Source: Balanoglossus misakiensis (lineage: Eukaryota; Hemichordata). Taken from it: a stretch of DNA of 64,000 nucleotides. Of this stretch, positions 13,512-25,652 are shown piece after piece (within the stretch, counting starts at the first letter, position 1; the number at the start of each line of letters is the position of its first letter). Where the stretch lies: NCBI GenBank assembly GCA_040954595.2, contig CM082578.2:15314001-15378000 (forward strand). The letters run 5' to 3'. A model generated the notes under the pieces. It was not told where the DNA came from, ran no database searches, and saw only the letters and a program-made list of their open reading frames with translations. The position numbers and the translations under genes were made by a program.

Positions 13512-16500
13512 TCACCATACCATGGTATTATGTTCTTCAGGTAGATCAGTAATATTCTGGAGTTCTTTCAAACCCTGAATGAATGATAAAATCAGAACAC
13601 TGTTTATTAGATCCAAAAATATTCAAGATATGTTAACAACAAATAATCAGGGAAACACATCCTGGCATTAAAAACAGAATAAATGAATGATGTATGCTTA
13701 CCTCAAGTACCAATTTGATATGAGCTTTTATTTTGGCCGAGTCTTTTGTTAACTTTTCGCTGGATCTGTAAAATAAAAGTAAAATTTACAAAACTATTGT
13801 ACTGCTCCACAGAAAAATACATCCCCCTCCTTTTTGCATAAGGGCTAATGAATACAAATTTGTCAGGTGATATCTTGGGCAATATGCAGACAAGATCTCC
13901 ATTCCAACCTATCATCAGTCTTTGACTGAACATAAACCTTAATTGAAGAAGGAAATTCTCAAACCTGATATATTGCAGTTTAACAAATGGTATTAAGGAA
14001 AGTAGTTCACACATTGCCAAAGGCATGCAGTGTAACTTATTTATGGAATGTATTTAGATTGACTAGACTTCAAAATATCTCATCAGGCTTAATCATTTAA
14101 TCCAGTGATGGATTAGGTCTAGAAGCATACCACTATTCAACTTCACTGAATGAAAATCATGGAGCCTATCAAACTCTTATCAAGAAACAGGATGAAAAAT
14201 GTTCACTTTGAATTCAGGTTATTTAACTATGCTATAGCAATTCTTCTTGTTGACTGTAGCCATATTTATCAGCATGATCAAATAGTCTCTGGTTTATGAG
14301 ACTGCAAGTGTCATCATTTGTCATCTAATAAGGCTGGCGATCCAGGTTACCATGACAATGGACCTAGGGGTGAATTACAACGACATGAAATCATAGCATT
14401 TCCATGGTAAGGATGATCCCCTGCATGTATTAACGCCCTTGAAACCCATTAGTGGTCAGCAGGACTTGTCCAACATTCACCTTGTGTGAGGTATCATTAA
14501 TTTGTTCATGTAAACTAATCGGATATGAAACTGACCCTGACAACAATTAATAAAAACATTCATGTTGCTGTATACATGTACTTATAATTCTTGCTAAAAG
14601 CTGTAGGCCAAAATGTTGCAGAATCCAACAACTAGACTGTAGACTAGTTTTTATTGACAGATGCGACTGCACATGGTATGCTAATGCCTCACATGCAGCT
14701 AAATACTAGTAATGCATGCTGAGTTTCTACCAATATGTTAGAGTTAACCTGCCTACACCTTGCTGTACAGTATCGTCACATTAGCCTTACGTGTCTTAAT
14801 AACACCCAACGTCAACTAAAAAATAAAGAGGTGATAAAGGCAAAGGTTAAAAGTCTCTATTTTGAAAAGATAACTTACTCTGTCAGTTGGCTAATCTTCT
14901 TTTCAATAAACTTCAGAGCCTCTGGCAACGTAAACTCAACAAAGAACCCGAAACCCACGGCAACAAAGATTCTTGATGCATCCGGTCTGTGAGTAATAAA
15001 AACGAGTTGTGATTTTACTGCCTCTACAATTGATGCTGACAAGATAGATTGCTACACTGTACAAGGTTAATGATCAGTTGACATGAAATCTAACTTATTA
15101 TGCTATTCGTATTATTCCACTTTTGTGACATATTCAGAATTTTGCAAAAACTTTTATTTACTATTGAATTTTCACTGAATTTTCATGTGCTTTAAACAAT
15201 GTGCTATGGTTACATCAAAGCCTACAATCAGACACATATTGACCAGGATACCAAGATCCATTTCAAGTAATTAAAGTAATCAATCAACTTCACAAAAACT
15301 CACTCAACTTATAGCATAAGTGTTCATTTGCCTTTTAAACCATAAAGTAGATTCCTTGAAAATACAAGTGGGTAAAACTTTTCACTAAGGATAGTCTCAT
15401 TCTTGATACTCTGCTGCTTAATACTTGAATGAAACTACAAGCTGCTGATACTTACACTGCTGCTTGAACATAAAAATTGCAACCCAGATCAACTTTCGTT
15501 TTCAGTTCACCTTTCTCGAGCTTCGAATCCTGCCATTGAAAAAAGAATGCACTTGTTCAACAAGGCTTGATCTTTAAATATTCCTTTGGAAAATGTTATG
15601 CATAATAATAATAATATTGAAAATCAATTTGAATCGATCAAGCATCACCTGTCTGAAGATAACGACATACCGGTATATATTAAACAAAAGATTATTTTGT
15701 AGAGAAATGAGGGCGCTATCTGTTTTTAAAGTTGAGACTTTAGACTCATGCTATACCTGTATTCTCTCAATGACAGTCCTTAGTTGAAGGTACTCAGAAA
15801 TTTGACCATAAACTTTGTCCCTTGATTCAAGAACTTTTCTGCAATAAAGAGGAAATAAGAATGATAGTCTTTCAAGTGACACCAGTACTCTCTTTGACTA
15901 AGTATCTATATAGAAGAAATAGAAGAAGAACCTACAATTAAATTATGTCCGTTACAAAAGGGCGGATGTTATCTGTAATGTTGAATAATGATCATACAAA
16001 CAAAATACCAGGAAGTCACTAAGAGGCAAGAGGTCATGAAAGTGGCCTCTTAGGCTGCATTCACAAACACCTCTGGAGGGGGGGGCAGGAGAATTGAGGG
16101 GGGGGATTTGAAAAAATTGAGGGTATGTGAGGGGGGGGATTTGAAATAATTTAGGGACTGAAAGGGGGGGACTTGAAAACTTTAACGACTAAATATTTAT
16201 TTTGAGTCCACAAAATGCAGTTTCGCGCCCTTTATTTTACAAAATTTTCTCATGTGGGAGGGGGACACCCCCTCCCACACCCACCCCCTCCATTCATCAA
16301 CACCTTTCAATCATTGACTGGTTTATCTAGTGTCCCAGGTCAGGGGACTTGCCCCACCCTATGATAACTTTGAGCGCCGACGGTTAAATTTGTCCTCCCC
16401 AACATACCTGTAGTTGAGTTAATTTGCTTTTGCCGGGTTCATTAAAATGCAGCTTTGAGCTCTGTATTTTAGAAAAATTTCTTACGTGGGAGGGGGACAC

Positions 16501-17161
16501 CCCCTCCCAAACCCACCCCCTTCAATTCTCGGTTTACAAAGTCTCCAAACACAGAATACAAATATATGTACTTAAAAAATAAAAACAATGTTCAGTTTTA
16601 ATACCCACTGATGAGGGGAAACATCAGTTTCAAATTCTTTTCATGGGAGCGCTGTTTTTCTTTTTACAAGATAGATAGGTGATGTGTTTTGCTCTGTGAA
16701 AGACAATGGGGGGGATTTCAAAATTTTGGCAGTTCGGAAGGGGGGGGATTTGAAAATATTGGCAGTTCGGAAGGGGGGCATGTGAAAATTAGCGGTAAAA
16801 AAAATTGAATTCTCCCGCCCCCCCCTCCAGAGGTGTTTGTGAATGCAGCCTTATACCATAGACAGTAATGCTTTTAACTTCCGGTCACCACAGACAAGAC
16901 GATGTGTGTGGTGCCACCTTTCTGTATCCATGGTGACCGGTGTTACGGTAACTCTGCGTGGAGTGGCCGTATTTAGACCTACAGTCCTGCCAGTGCCACA
17001 ATCCCATGCAGAGAGTAATACAGTAGTGTAATACACTACAGCCCATGTATACCCATGGACATACCACATTACCTGAGGTCCTCCCTGAGAACTTCATTCA
17101 CAAATCGTTCGTATTCCACGACCTTGGCCGGGATGTTTGGCTGTCCTTGCGGATGCGCCAT
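13512..17161 (-). CDS. UXT: UXT, prefoldin-like (alpha-type) subunit
   Basis: Six coding exons on minus: 17161-17073, 15838-15757, 15529-15456, 14986-14879, 13765-13702 and 13574-13512. All have GT-AG borders and phases 2,0,2,2,0, giving 159 residues. Human UXT, at about 157, is nearly the same length. Recognisable UXT blocks in order are [13 protein letters not shown], then [44 protein letters not shown], then [24 protein letters not shown] and GLKELQ. The protein is a small helical coiled-coil and beta-hairpin prefoldin-fold subunit. The family acts in the URI1/R2TP prefoldin-like complex and as a transcription cofactor. The first intron carries a MITE (16053-16850). The start codon lies 348 bp from that of EMC3 in head-to-head orientation, so the two genes probably share a promoter. 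Confidence 0.96.
16053..16850. mobile_element. Harbinger-like MITE (non-autonomous DNA transposon) with TTA target duplication
   Basis: The left end begins GGCTGCATTCACAAACACCT at 16053. The right end, read on minus from 16850, has the same sequence, and the inverted repeat continues through the CTGGAGG and G-rich stretch. TTA flanks both ends (16050-16052 and 16851-16853), matching the 3-bp TWA target site of PIF/Harbinger elements. The inside has G-rich subrepeats, including two copies of a block around GTGGGAGGGGGACACC (near 16254 and 16486), and no transposase frame. It lies in UXT intron 1. Confidence 0.85.
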
Positions 17162-17509
17162 TATCAAAAAATGGTTATCAAACTAATGTCTGGTTTGGCT
17201 CGCAGTCATTTTTGTGAATTTCAGCTATGTATTTTTGTTCATGGCAGTAACATTCGCTTACTCACAACATGTGTGTGAACTGTGACATGAGAAGTTGATA
17301 TCAAGGTCAAAGGTCATCCAGCATTTAACATCATGGTCGTATATAAATGTTGGTTCATTCAATATTTATTTTTGCTTAAATAAATATTAATTTTTGAACA
17401 AAATGCGTCTTTCATCAGTCCATCGCAGCTCCGTTCAGGCGCTGACTGACTCGACTCCATATATTTAAGTCTCGCGGTTTACGGGATCTCACTGTAATCA
17501 GCTTTCAAC
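17162..17509. promoter_or_regulatory. Bidirectional promoter between UXT and EMC3
   Basis: This 348-bp gap separates two divergent start codons of housekeeping genes. The sequence AACATGGCGG over the EMC3 start codon (17508-17517) matches the YY1 motif AANATGGCGG often found at such starts. No TATA box is convincing. Sharing of the promoter is inferred from spacing. Confidence 0.7.
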
Positions 17510-19504
17510 ATGGCGGAGCTTTTGCTCGATACAAATATTAGATTTTGGGTAGTTTTACCCATCGTATGTATTACATTCTTTGTCGGTCTCATTCGTCATT
17601 ATGTTAGCATTCTTCTGCAGTCTGACAAGAAGGTTGATCTACAGCAAGTTTCCGATAGGTAAGTAATAAGCACTAGTCATGGACAATGGTACAGCTAGCT
17701 AGCCATAGCACATACGTACGTACGTACATAGCCTCAATGCTCTTGTCTACAATGCCCCAGCAATCAGCATGGCAAATATATCAGTCACACGGACAGCCGA
17801 GCCATTTCACCATTCTTGCGTGGCTCGCAGTAACGTAGCTCGAGGTTCGATCGTAAAAAGAAGTTTTGATTGCGTGTTGTCAGAGTCATTCATTGTAAGT
17901 GCATGAACATTTATGTATGTAAATTTGCCCACTGAACAACTACATGTACAATTGTATTCCACAGTCAAGCTCTCATGAGAAGTCGACTCCTAAGAGAAAA
18001 TGGGAAGTATCTGCCCAAAGAGGTAAGACATGTGAATACAAATATAAACTCACCTAGGCTACAAGTATTGTTCCATGGAAATTATGCATAGGTACTAGGA
18101 TAAATGATCATGAACCAAATTTTGCCCAGTGACGACAAATGTGCTCAAGTTGTTTTATACATGTAATGTTATTTCTGTGTATATTCAAGTCCTATGTATC
18201 CAGGAAGTACTTCTTCAATGATGAAGAGAAAGGGTTTTTTAAGACACAGAAGAGACAAGGTGTTGTGAAAAATCCAATGACAGGTGAGTGAATAAACATA
18301 TACTGGTGCTATGCTAACCACTGGCACTTGATAGTGTTCCTATGAAAGGTGTTTTAAAATTGAGGAAATGTATATGTTCGTATATGACAATTTGATGTGC
18401 ACCTGCATAATGATTTGAATTTGTCTTGTATTGATATGATGAATTTCAACTTTTATGCAGATCCCTCGATGATGACTGATATGTTGAAAGGTAATGTTAC
18501 GAACATTTTGCCAATGATAATGATAGGAGGCTGGATCAACTGGACATTTTCAGGATTCATCACAAGTAAGTTTCTGTAGATACAGGGCTATATTATAATT
18601 TCCATGGAAATCTTTACGATGTTAGGATATATACTTATTGTATTCGCATAGACAGTTGAGCCAGAACATGTGTCATTAATATGCATATCCACAACTAAAC
18701 TGAACTGATTCTTCTTTTTCTCTTGACAGCCAAGGTTCCCTTTCCACTCACAATTCGTTTCAAACCAATGTTGCAAAGAGGAATCGAATTAGCCTCACTG
18801 GATGCATCATGGGTCAGTTCTGCTAGTTGGTATTTCCTGAATGTATTTGGACTGCGTAGTATGTACACACTTATTCTTGGTGAAAATAATGGTAAGTATG
18901 CAACTTTTTGCAATTTCAAAATGAGATTTTGTGTGCTATTTCCATATACTCAAAGATATAAATTCCTTGTTCCTATTTCAACAGCTGCTGATCAAGCCCG
19001 CATAATGCAAGAACAGATGTCAGGTGGAGGTATGGCTATGCCACCAGATCCTTCAAAGGCATTCAAGGTAAGGGGGTCAACCAGTTTACTTGCATTACCC
19101 GTATTGCATTTTAAAAATAACAGAGACTGTTGACACTCAAGTGTAATCATAAAACTGCCCCATCAAGAATATAGAACACTTAGCCCTTTGGAATTTGGAA
19201 AACAAATGAAGTCCAGCCACAGCACAGTGATTCCTTATACTATAAAAGGCCCACATTTGTGGATAGGCGCAATTCTACAGATTGTCTGTGCATGTACAAT
19301 ACGTTGAGTTGTTTATTGGGAAACAAAATGGACACGAAAGGATAGCTCTGTGTCTCATTTCATTTTGTTGTGTTTATATTCTAGGCTGAGTGGGAAGCTT
19401 TGCAAATCACCGATCACAATTGGATATTAGAGAATGTAGAAGAGGAAGTGCTTGCTAATACACCAGCCTGTGAAGATATCTACGTCAAAGATAAATTTGC
19501 ATGA
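17510..19504 (+). CDS. EMC3: ER membrane protein complex subunit 3 (EMC3/TMEM111)
   Basis: Seven exons: 17510-17658, 17965-18022, 18190-18283, 18461-18565, 18730-18891, 18985-19067 and 19385-19504. They join in frame to 256 residues, against about 261 in human EMC3. Diagnostic blocks are [15 protein letters not shown] (first membrane helix), [86 protein letters not shown] and the [13 protein letters not shown] linker. The protein is the YidC/Oxa1-superfamily core subunit of the ER membrane complex, which inserts tail-anchored and multipass proteins. Three membrane helices are visible. Two AATAAA signals (19769 and 19781) lie about 270 bp after the stop codon. Confidence 0.98.
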
Positions 19505-19768
19505 TGGAGATTTTGTTGTCAGATTTTGCTACTGTTACTTTTTGTGACAATAGAGTAATGCACATCATTTTATGAGCATTGCAAAGCCCAACACAAGATC
19601 CAGAGAGATCATCTCTCCACAGAGGAATCTTCAGTAGACTGTTGTATTTAAACTTGTTGCTTGTATGGTCCACCTGTGTTGTCCATTGGAATCTGCCAAG
19701 TGGAACAGCACTTGCCTAATTTTTAAGCCCATGAAAATGTGGGGTTTTTTCTGTACTAGTTGTATTAA

Positions 19769-19786
19769 AATAAAGAGACAAATAAA
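19769..19786 (+). terminator. EMC3 polyadenylation signals
   Basis: Two AATAAA hexamers at 19769-19774 and 19781-19786, at the expected distance downstream of the EMC3 stop codon. Confidence 0.7.
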
Positions 19787-20503
19787 TGCTGATGTTTTGC
19801 CAAATTGTATCGACTTCTGGTTTTGAGTTAATTATGTGCACCACACTAACATTGAGACATAGCTTGTTAAAATAATTGTATATATATTGGGCTTACATGC
19901 CAGGGGTTACTCCCATAGAAAGGTGTACTGGTATGTACTGCCTAGAGATGGGCCACTTTTCAAATAACTCTTTTAAGGAATGTTAACTGAAAAATATTGT
20001 GTTGCAACTGAAATCTAGGTGAAAGGTCAAGTGTGTAGGTCACAAAACAATGTCACCAACCGCCGAGAGACCACGCCTGGCTTACATAAATAGGGTACGA
20101 TTCATTGAAAGATCGGTTGGTATGCCATGCAAACTGTATTCACATTGGGAAAGTAACAGAAAACTACATTAATACCGTGCACAGATCAATATAACATTTC
20201 TCTACGCGTACAAGGCTGCGAGAACGTTTTATACTGGGAGTGAAATGGATGACGTCTTTCACTATGACGTCACGGGGAATCCCGGTGTCTGCGCGTTGGG
20301 GGAGGGGCGACATGTATAATTCTTGCCAAAATGTCTTAAAATATGATGTAACTATAGTCGACTGCACCTTACCACAATAAAAATAAACACATTTTTGCGG
20401 TATAGTGTTTCAAGAGGGTTGATCTTTATATAATCAAAAGTACGAAGACGATTTTTACTTATAGCTGTCAAATGATGACGTCATTCATATCTATTTATAG
20501 TTT
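19787..20503. promoter_or_regulatory. EMC3 to EndoU intergenic; two CRE palindromes upstream of EndoU
   Basis: Perfect TGACGTCA palindromes occur at 20265-20272 and 20476-20483, with a half site GATGACGTCT near 20249. The second palindrome is about 20 bp before the EndoU start codon. CREB/ATF binding is inferred from the sequence alone. Nothing else is recognisable. Confidence 0.5.
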
Positions 20504-22172
20504 ATGGTGGAAATACCCGATGGCAGGGCCAATTGTGTCCAATGTTGTGAGCGAATTGAATGTGTATTGATGGATCGATTGAAATACCTGCATGAAAACA
20601 GACGCCCACGATTTAAAGGTCCTGAAATTTGTCGGTCATTCTGCCTGATATACTTCGTACTGATGGGCAGAACTTGGTGTGCATACTGTAAAAGGCGTGG
20701 TCACAGCCTATACGAAGATAGGGTTCGATACATCGAAATCGTCTGCGTGAAATCTAGGATTTGTGGGCGTTGCTACGAAAACAAACAGTTTCTGACCGAC
20801 CTTTTTGATGCCAGGAGCAATCTTCCGGCGAACAATGGTGGATTTATCGCCCTTTGTAGAAATCTGTGGGAACTGGATGAAGCACTCGAACCTGGCAAGG
20901 AATACAAACTGAACCCAAGATTCTGCGATTACGACGAGAATGGATTTGGCTCTGTGCAAGCAGACGACAACGGATATAATGAAGGTGCTGCTGCAGCCGT
21001 ATGCGCGCGAAGGGGAAGTCTGTTTGATTACCTAGATGAGGCTGTTTTGAAAAATCCCATTTTCAGTTGCTTTATTGGGCTACTGGAGCTGTTTGATAAA
21101 TCTGATTTGGATTTTCGGAGTGATTGCGAGCTGGTCGAAACCTTCTTAGATGAAATAATTCAAACACCTTGTTGCCAGCGGTTGCACTCGTACTTGAAGG
21201 AGAGAGGTCTTGTTGGGGGAGATAAAGTTGACTTCAAAGAAAAATTGAGAAAGATATGGTTTCGTGGATGCAAACATGAAGGAAAGATATCTTGTGCATT
21301 CCAACGAATCTTTATAGGTGAGGCGACTTACAAAGTCAAGCGCATGTGTGTCGGATTTGTCACACCTAATCATTTCTCTACCAGGCACAGACAACGGTGA
21401 TTGTTGTGGTCGAATTTCAGAGTTTAGATCTAAAAAACGTTATATGCTATACGCTGTTTTCACAATGCTACCCACCATTCCCCATGCCCCCCCCCACCTC
21501 CTCCAGTCCGAGTCGAAAATACGGTCAACCGCTTAAACATTTATCAAAATATCTCTTCATTACCAATGTGTAGGCGAACTGAAGATGAACATCGACAAAA
21601 GTACCGGGAGACTAAACCCGGTTGGTTTTGTATCCGGGATCCACAATTGGGTTCGATTTTATTTATTGGAAAAGAATGGCCATGTCAAATACAACGGGAT
21701 CCATGGAAAACAGGTATGTTTACTTATTCCGATTTTATCATTAATTCTGTAGCAGTTTAATGGTTTTCTCGGCATATGCATGGACTGCATGCATACAAGT
21801 GGCCCGTGTCCGACAGCATGTCTCAAATTCTAATTTATGTGGACATCTGTGTGTTAAAGCAATGTGAGCAACAAGCCTGTTCCGTTGATATCTTGAAAAA
21901 AAAATTCCTTATCCTTTCAGTCTCCAAACAGCGACAAGAAGATTATGAACGTGGAATTTTCCTGTCATGATATCATCAAGCCAGTTGGGAGCACCTTTTT
22001 CGGAACTACCCCGGCCTTCGAGATCTGTCTGTATACCGCTGCATTCCTAGGTGGCTGTCGGGAAGGGCATACGTACATCAGACTTGGATCTTACAATGTT
22101 GATCTCTACTGTCCGTCAAATGTTCCAAACGGTGACGACGAGCTCCTGATCTGTTACCCTGTCGAAGATTAG
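20504..22172 (+). CDS. EndoU (XendoU) family protein with Cys-rich N-terminus and altered active site
   Basis: Three exons, 20504-21317, 21574-21713 and 21921-22172, give 401 residues. The C-terminal half is an EndoU domain: SLFDYLDEAVLKNP, ETFLDEIIQTPCCQRLHSYL, LRKIWF, FQRIFIGELK, VSGIHNWVRFYLLEK, then DIIKPVGSTFFGTTPAFEICLYT and YIRLGSYNVDLYC. The second catalytic His (GIHNW) and the Lys (IKPVGS) are kept. In family members reading FEHVFVGE, the Glu and first catalytic His here are Gln and Arg (FQRIFIGE, Arg268, codon 21305-21307), so activity is doubtful. Residues 1-100 hold CVQC, WCAYCKRRGH and ICGRC, which look like zinc ligands. No signal peptide is visible. A TAG lies in frame two codons before the ATG, supporting this start unless the TAG is itself a splice acceptor. 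A possible AATAAA lies at 22805. Confidence 0.9.
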
Positions 22173-23933
22173 ATTGCACTGTCCAAAAATGATGTCTCGT
22201 CTGGGTAATCTGTGCCGTCTGCTCTTGACTGAAGACCAATCTGCTTTCTATTTCGTCTGATTTCAGGGTTTTAATATTTCAGTCGAGTCGAAAATAACGA
22301 AAACTAAGGAAATATCACTTTCCTGTCTTTACAACAAAATGCAATTATCATTCAGGTAACACAAATGCAATACATGTTCTGAAATAATATCAACGCACAT
22401 ATAAAATATTCGGTGATACAAATATATACCTGAGTAAAATATGAGATATATAACTTTAAGAATATAGATAAGTTCCAATAACACCCACTGATTCGATTTA
22501 ACTTGGATTTTTTCACATTCAAATTTTGCTGCGTCATCCATGGTAAAAATACGAGGAAGCCACGGAAAGGAAAGATTTATAAACTTAAAATGTTCTTCTT
22601 GTGCAAACCCTAAAATAACTACTATCTTATTTAGATATTGTTTGGTGTGTCGTATAGATACTGGATGTAGTGATGATGATTTGTGGTGATTTCGCTATAT
22701 TGTGTCCGTTTTGCAAGCTAAATACGCAGAAGTGTACAAATCACTCAATTGAAGTCTTAAACATGATATGTCTCTTTTTCTTTACACTTAGCTATGATAT
22801 GTTCAATAAAATCATAACAAACAAGTAAATCTGTTAATATGAATTAAATTGCCAAAGAAATTTTACCACTGCAACACGCAAAGTTATCAACGCTGGAGCA
22901 ACATGAGACGTGATCACATCGTCACTAACATCGAAGTAAACAGTAATATTTATTCAGTGCAATCAAAAGGATATCTATAAATAACAACGTGTCGTGTTGG
23001 GACATGAGGAAATACTCATCGCCATTTATAGCATATGAAGTAGATAATTTTAATCCGATATAAGAGCAAACTCTCATGCGACCCATTTCGTGAGGGATTT
23101 GGTAAGTTGATGATAACGCCAAAAAAAAGAACGACAAGAATTGCACATCTGTCACGTTCTGAGAAGATATTTTTGAACAGTATCTTCGGCTTACTACGAT
23201 CTTCACTACTCCAAACACTCTTTTCGAAAGTCCAGCGCCCTCATGAAGCCATCGTGAATTTGAACTCAAAGTGAGGCCAATGGGGAAAGTTGACCAATAA
23301 CGAAACGTCATGACCGCCATAATTTTAAGCATACGAACACAACAAAAATATAAAAATACATGCAAAGTAACTTTAAAGTCTGTCGAGAAAATCTTCAGAT
23401 ATTAGTATGGTCTTTATATCGATCTCATTAATTATGTAAATTATTCTTAATTATATCAACGACGCCCACGGACGTCTAGTTTGCCGGCAATCATTCTATC
23501 GTGATGATGAACAAACCATATTAAAATTTCAAGAATTTTGGATGAGAATCTTTTGCCTTACCACGAGAACAAATTTGTCAGACAGGCAGAGTATACATGT
23601 ACATGTATACAGAAAGGCACAGGCGCGAAAAACATGCATGACGTAAACCCGCTTTCGTTGGCTACACCCACCCTCGGGCCAAAAATACACCTATACATGT
23701 ATGTATGAAGCCTTTTTGGTCTACAATTGGCTAGATAACAAGCGAATGGTACAGGCTTTTGCAAATGCGCAGTCAACTGGCTTCTAACGTGGTATCAAAA
23801 CCTGTCGCAGGCCTTGGATGAAGATCTGGTGCCAGTGACCAGTTGAAAGTTTATAGGACTGTGGACTCCATCGCTTCTCGGTAGTGGGTTCAAACCACGT
23901 CAAGGCGGTAATCTTTTTGACACAACTGTCAGA
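22173..23933. other. Intergenic, no gene supported
   Basis: AT-rich sequence. The longest frame (22925-23365 minus, 146 codons) has no recognisable domain or splice context. A perfect 20-bp palindrome lies at 23591-23610. A GGTTCAAACC box-B-like sequence near 23887 hints at a decayed tRNA-derived repeat but is too weak to call. Confidence 0.45.
23591..23610. repeat. Perfect 20-bp palindrome
   Basis: GTATACATGTACATGTATAC reads identically on both strands. It is built from the ACATGT/GTACATGTAC words common across this window, so it may be low-complexity rather than functional. Confidence 0.9.
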
Positions 23934-24774
23934 ATGGCGGTGAGTGGTCGTTTACAGACATATGAACGTATTGAGAATTGTTTCACGGACTATTTTAAGA
24001 GTTCGGTCTGTGGAAGTGTTATCATGGCAATTGTCGGATTCGATTAAAGTGGACCGGTAAAATGGCACCATCATGGAAAACTCATTTTGCGATAAATATA
24101 GAACAAATGGTAAACTACAGGCGCCTGCTACATAATGTGCTTCGTATTTATTACTTCTCTTTATTTCTGAAGGGGGCGTCTCAGTGCAATTTGACCGCAT
24201 AAGTGGAAAGGAACCAAATTGTATTCAACACATCAGACTGTTATGGAAATGCACCACAATTAAATTGGTCATAAATTTCGCGCACCCATAAGACCCCTTT
24301 CTGCTTGTGATGTCCCATTTTATAAAAAAAATTATGTGTTCTCAATTTTTTATGCAACAGGAAGGCGGACTATCGCCAGCTCCATCAAAGGCCGAACGGA
24401 CGCCGTTGATAATGGGAACTCAACCAGGGGCGCTGACGGCAGGAGGGCGTCGGAAAAAATTCAACCTCGGCAGTTACTCCAGCACAAAGACAAGTTCTAA
24501 CGGACTCACAGACTTCGCTCTGTTAACCCGAAACTGCACGCTGATACAAAGCTTGGTTCTCGGTGTCAAGGCCACATTCGTGCCAGTTCTGATGTCTCTG
24601 GCGATACTCTCCATTATTCTGCAGATAAGCAGTGGGGTGATCATGTTTGTCATCTTGCGAATGGATTTTGAGGACGAAGAGCAACGAGAATCTGCCCTGG
24701 CTTGGAGCAAGAGAGCCGCGTTATTGACCTTTTTCATCTCGATCACCAACGTTATTATCGCTGCTTTTGAATGA
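23934..24774 (+). CDS. Ninjurin family protein, copy A1
   Basis: Two exons. 23934-23939 encodes only Met-Ala before a GTGAGT donor, and 24361-24774 encodes the rest, giving 139 residues. The N-terminus is polar. A conserved ninjurin amphipathic block follows (FNLGSYSSTKTSSNGLTDFA, then LLTRN), then a membrane segment (VPVLMSLAILSIILQISSGV), a charged loop (MDFEDEEQRESALAW) and a second membrane segment that ends the protein (AALLTFFISITNVIIAAFE). Ninjurins are plasma-membrane proteins with two membrane helices. NINJ1 assembles into filaments that rupture the membrane in lytic cell death. Human NINJ1 Lys44/Lys45 align with Thr-Lys here and Asp53 is kept. It has the same style as copy A2 1.7 kb downstream, implying tandem duplication. 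ATTAAA near 24962 could serve polyadenylation. Confidence 0.88.
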
Positions 24775-25652
24775 GATTTGGGGTTCGATACTCTTTGGAC
24801 ATCATAGCAGTTCATTTTGGACATCGCTGTAATTCATGTTGAACGCAAATGTTTTAAATATGTAAATAATTGATACAATTCAAAACACACCTTCAGCCAC
24901 AAATGTCCATATTTGATGAGATTATCCTCATTTTCATACAATTCTCCCTGTTATGTACAATTAAAAACAATTAAATATGCAAATTACCAGTTATTTACAT
25001 GCGATTGCAAATATGCCTCGGTTACATCATTTTTCTGCGAGACCAATATCTGAAGCACCCGTCAAACCATTAACTAGCTCATGCTTCACTCAAATTGCAT
25101 GTGCCAACTTATACATGTGTAGTTCGTATGCAGTAGGCCACAGACACCCGCGACAAATAAAACGAATACAACTTTTTCGTTAAGAAATAACCCCTCTGAA
25201 ATAGTGACATTGCAAAGAGGTTATATATGTGATTCAGTGTTTCAAGGACACAAAAAGTCATAAAAATATGTGTACCATCACATTTTTGCACTATTTTATA
25301 TTTACCATTTCTTCCTGTTAAAAATATTAAAAAATGAGTTATAAATATAGTAAACCCGCATAATTCGATTGACATCTTCTGGCGCCCTCTCTCTACTCTA
25401 CAAGGTCAGAAAGCCAAGCATTTCAATTAGAAAGTCAATTATGGCTTAAATCTGTGTAATAATTTGTGAATGACATGCTCTTGAACACTTCTCAAAGTCA
25501 AAAGTTTGTGGAGATAATTATGATAAGCCCCTATATAGTGGGTCATTGATATGCCGAATGTGACGTCATGATATTATTTATGGTCGCGCATAAAATCATA
25601 TATCACATTTGCGTTGGCGGTGCAAATGCTATAAGCGGCAGTATTGTAAAAA
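24775..25652. other. Intergenic between ninjurins A1 and A2
   Basis: No gene seen. A perfect CRE palindrome TGACGTCA lies at 25561-25568, 85 bp before the A2 start codon, followed by a TATTTAT run (25574-25580) that may be a weak TATA-like element. Confidence 0.45.

Noticed and set aside
22925-23365. 146-codon minus frame with hydrophobic N-terminus
   Set aside because: The hydrophobic stretch is interspersed with Cys/Arg and lacks a signal-peptide layout, and no exons join it.
23868-23900. GGTTCAAACC, possible tRNA box B
   Set aside because: No matching box A or cloverleaf could be found upstream.
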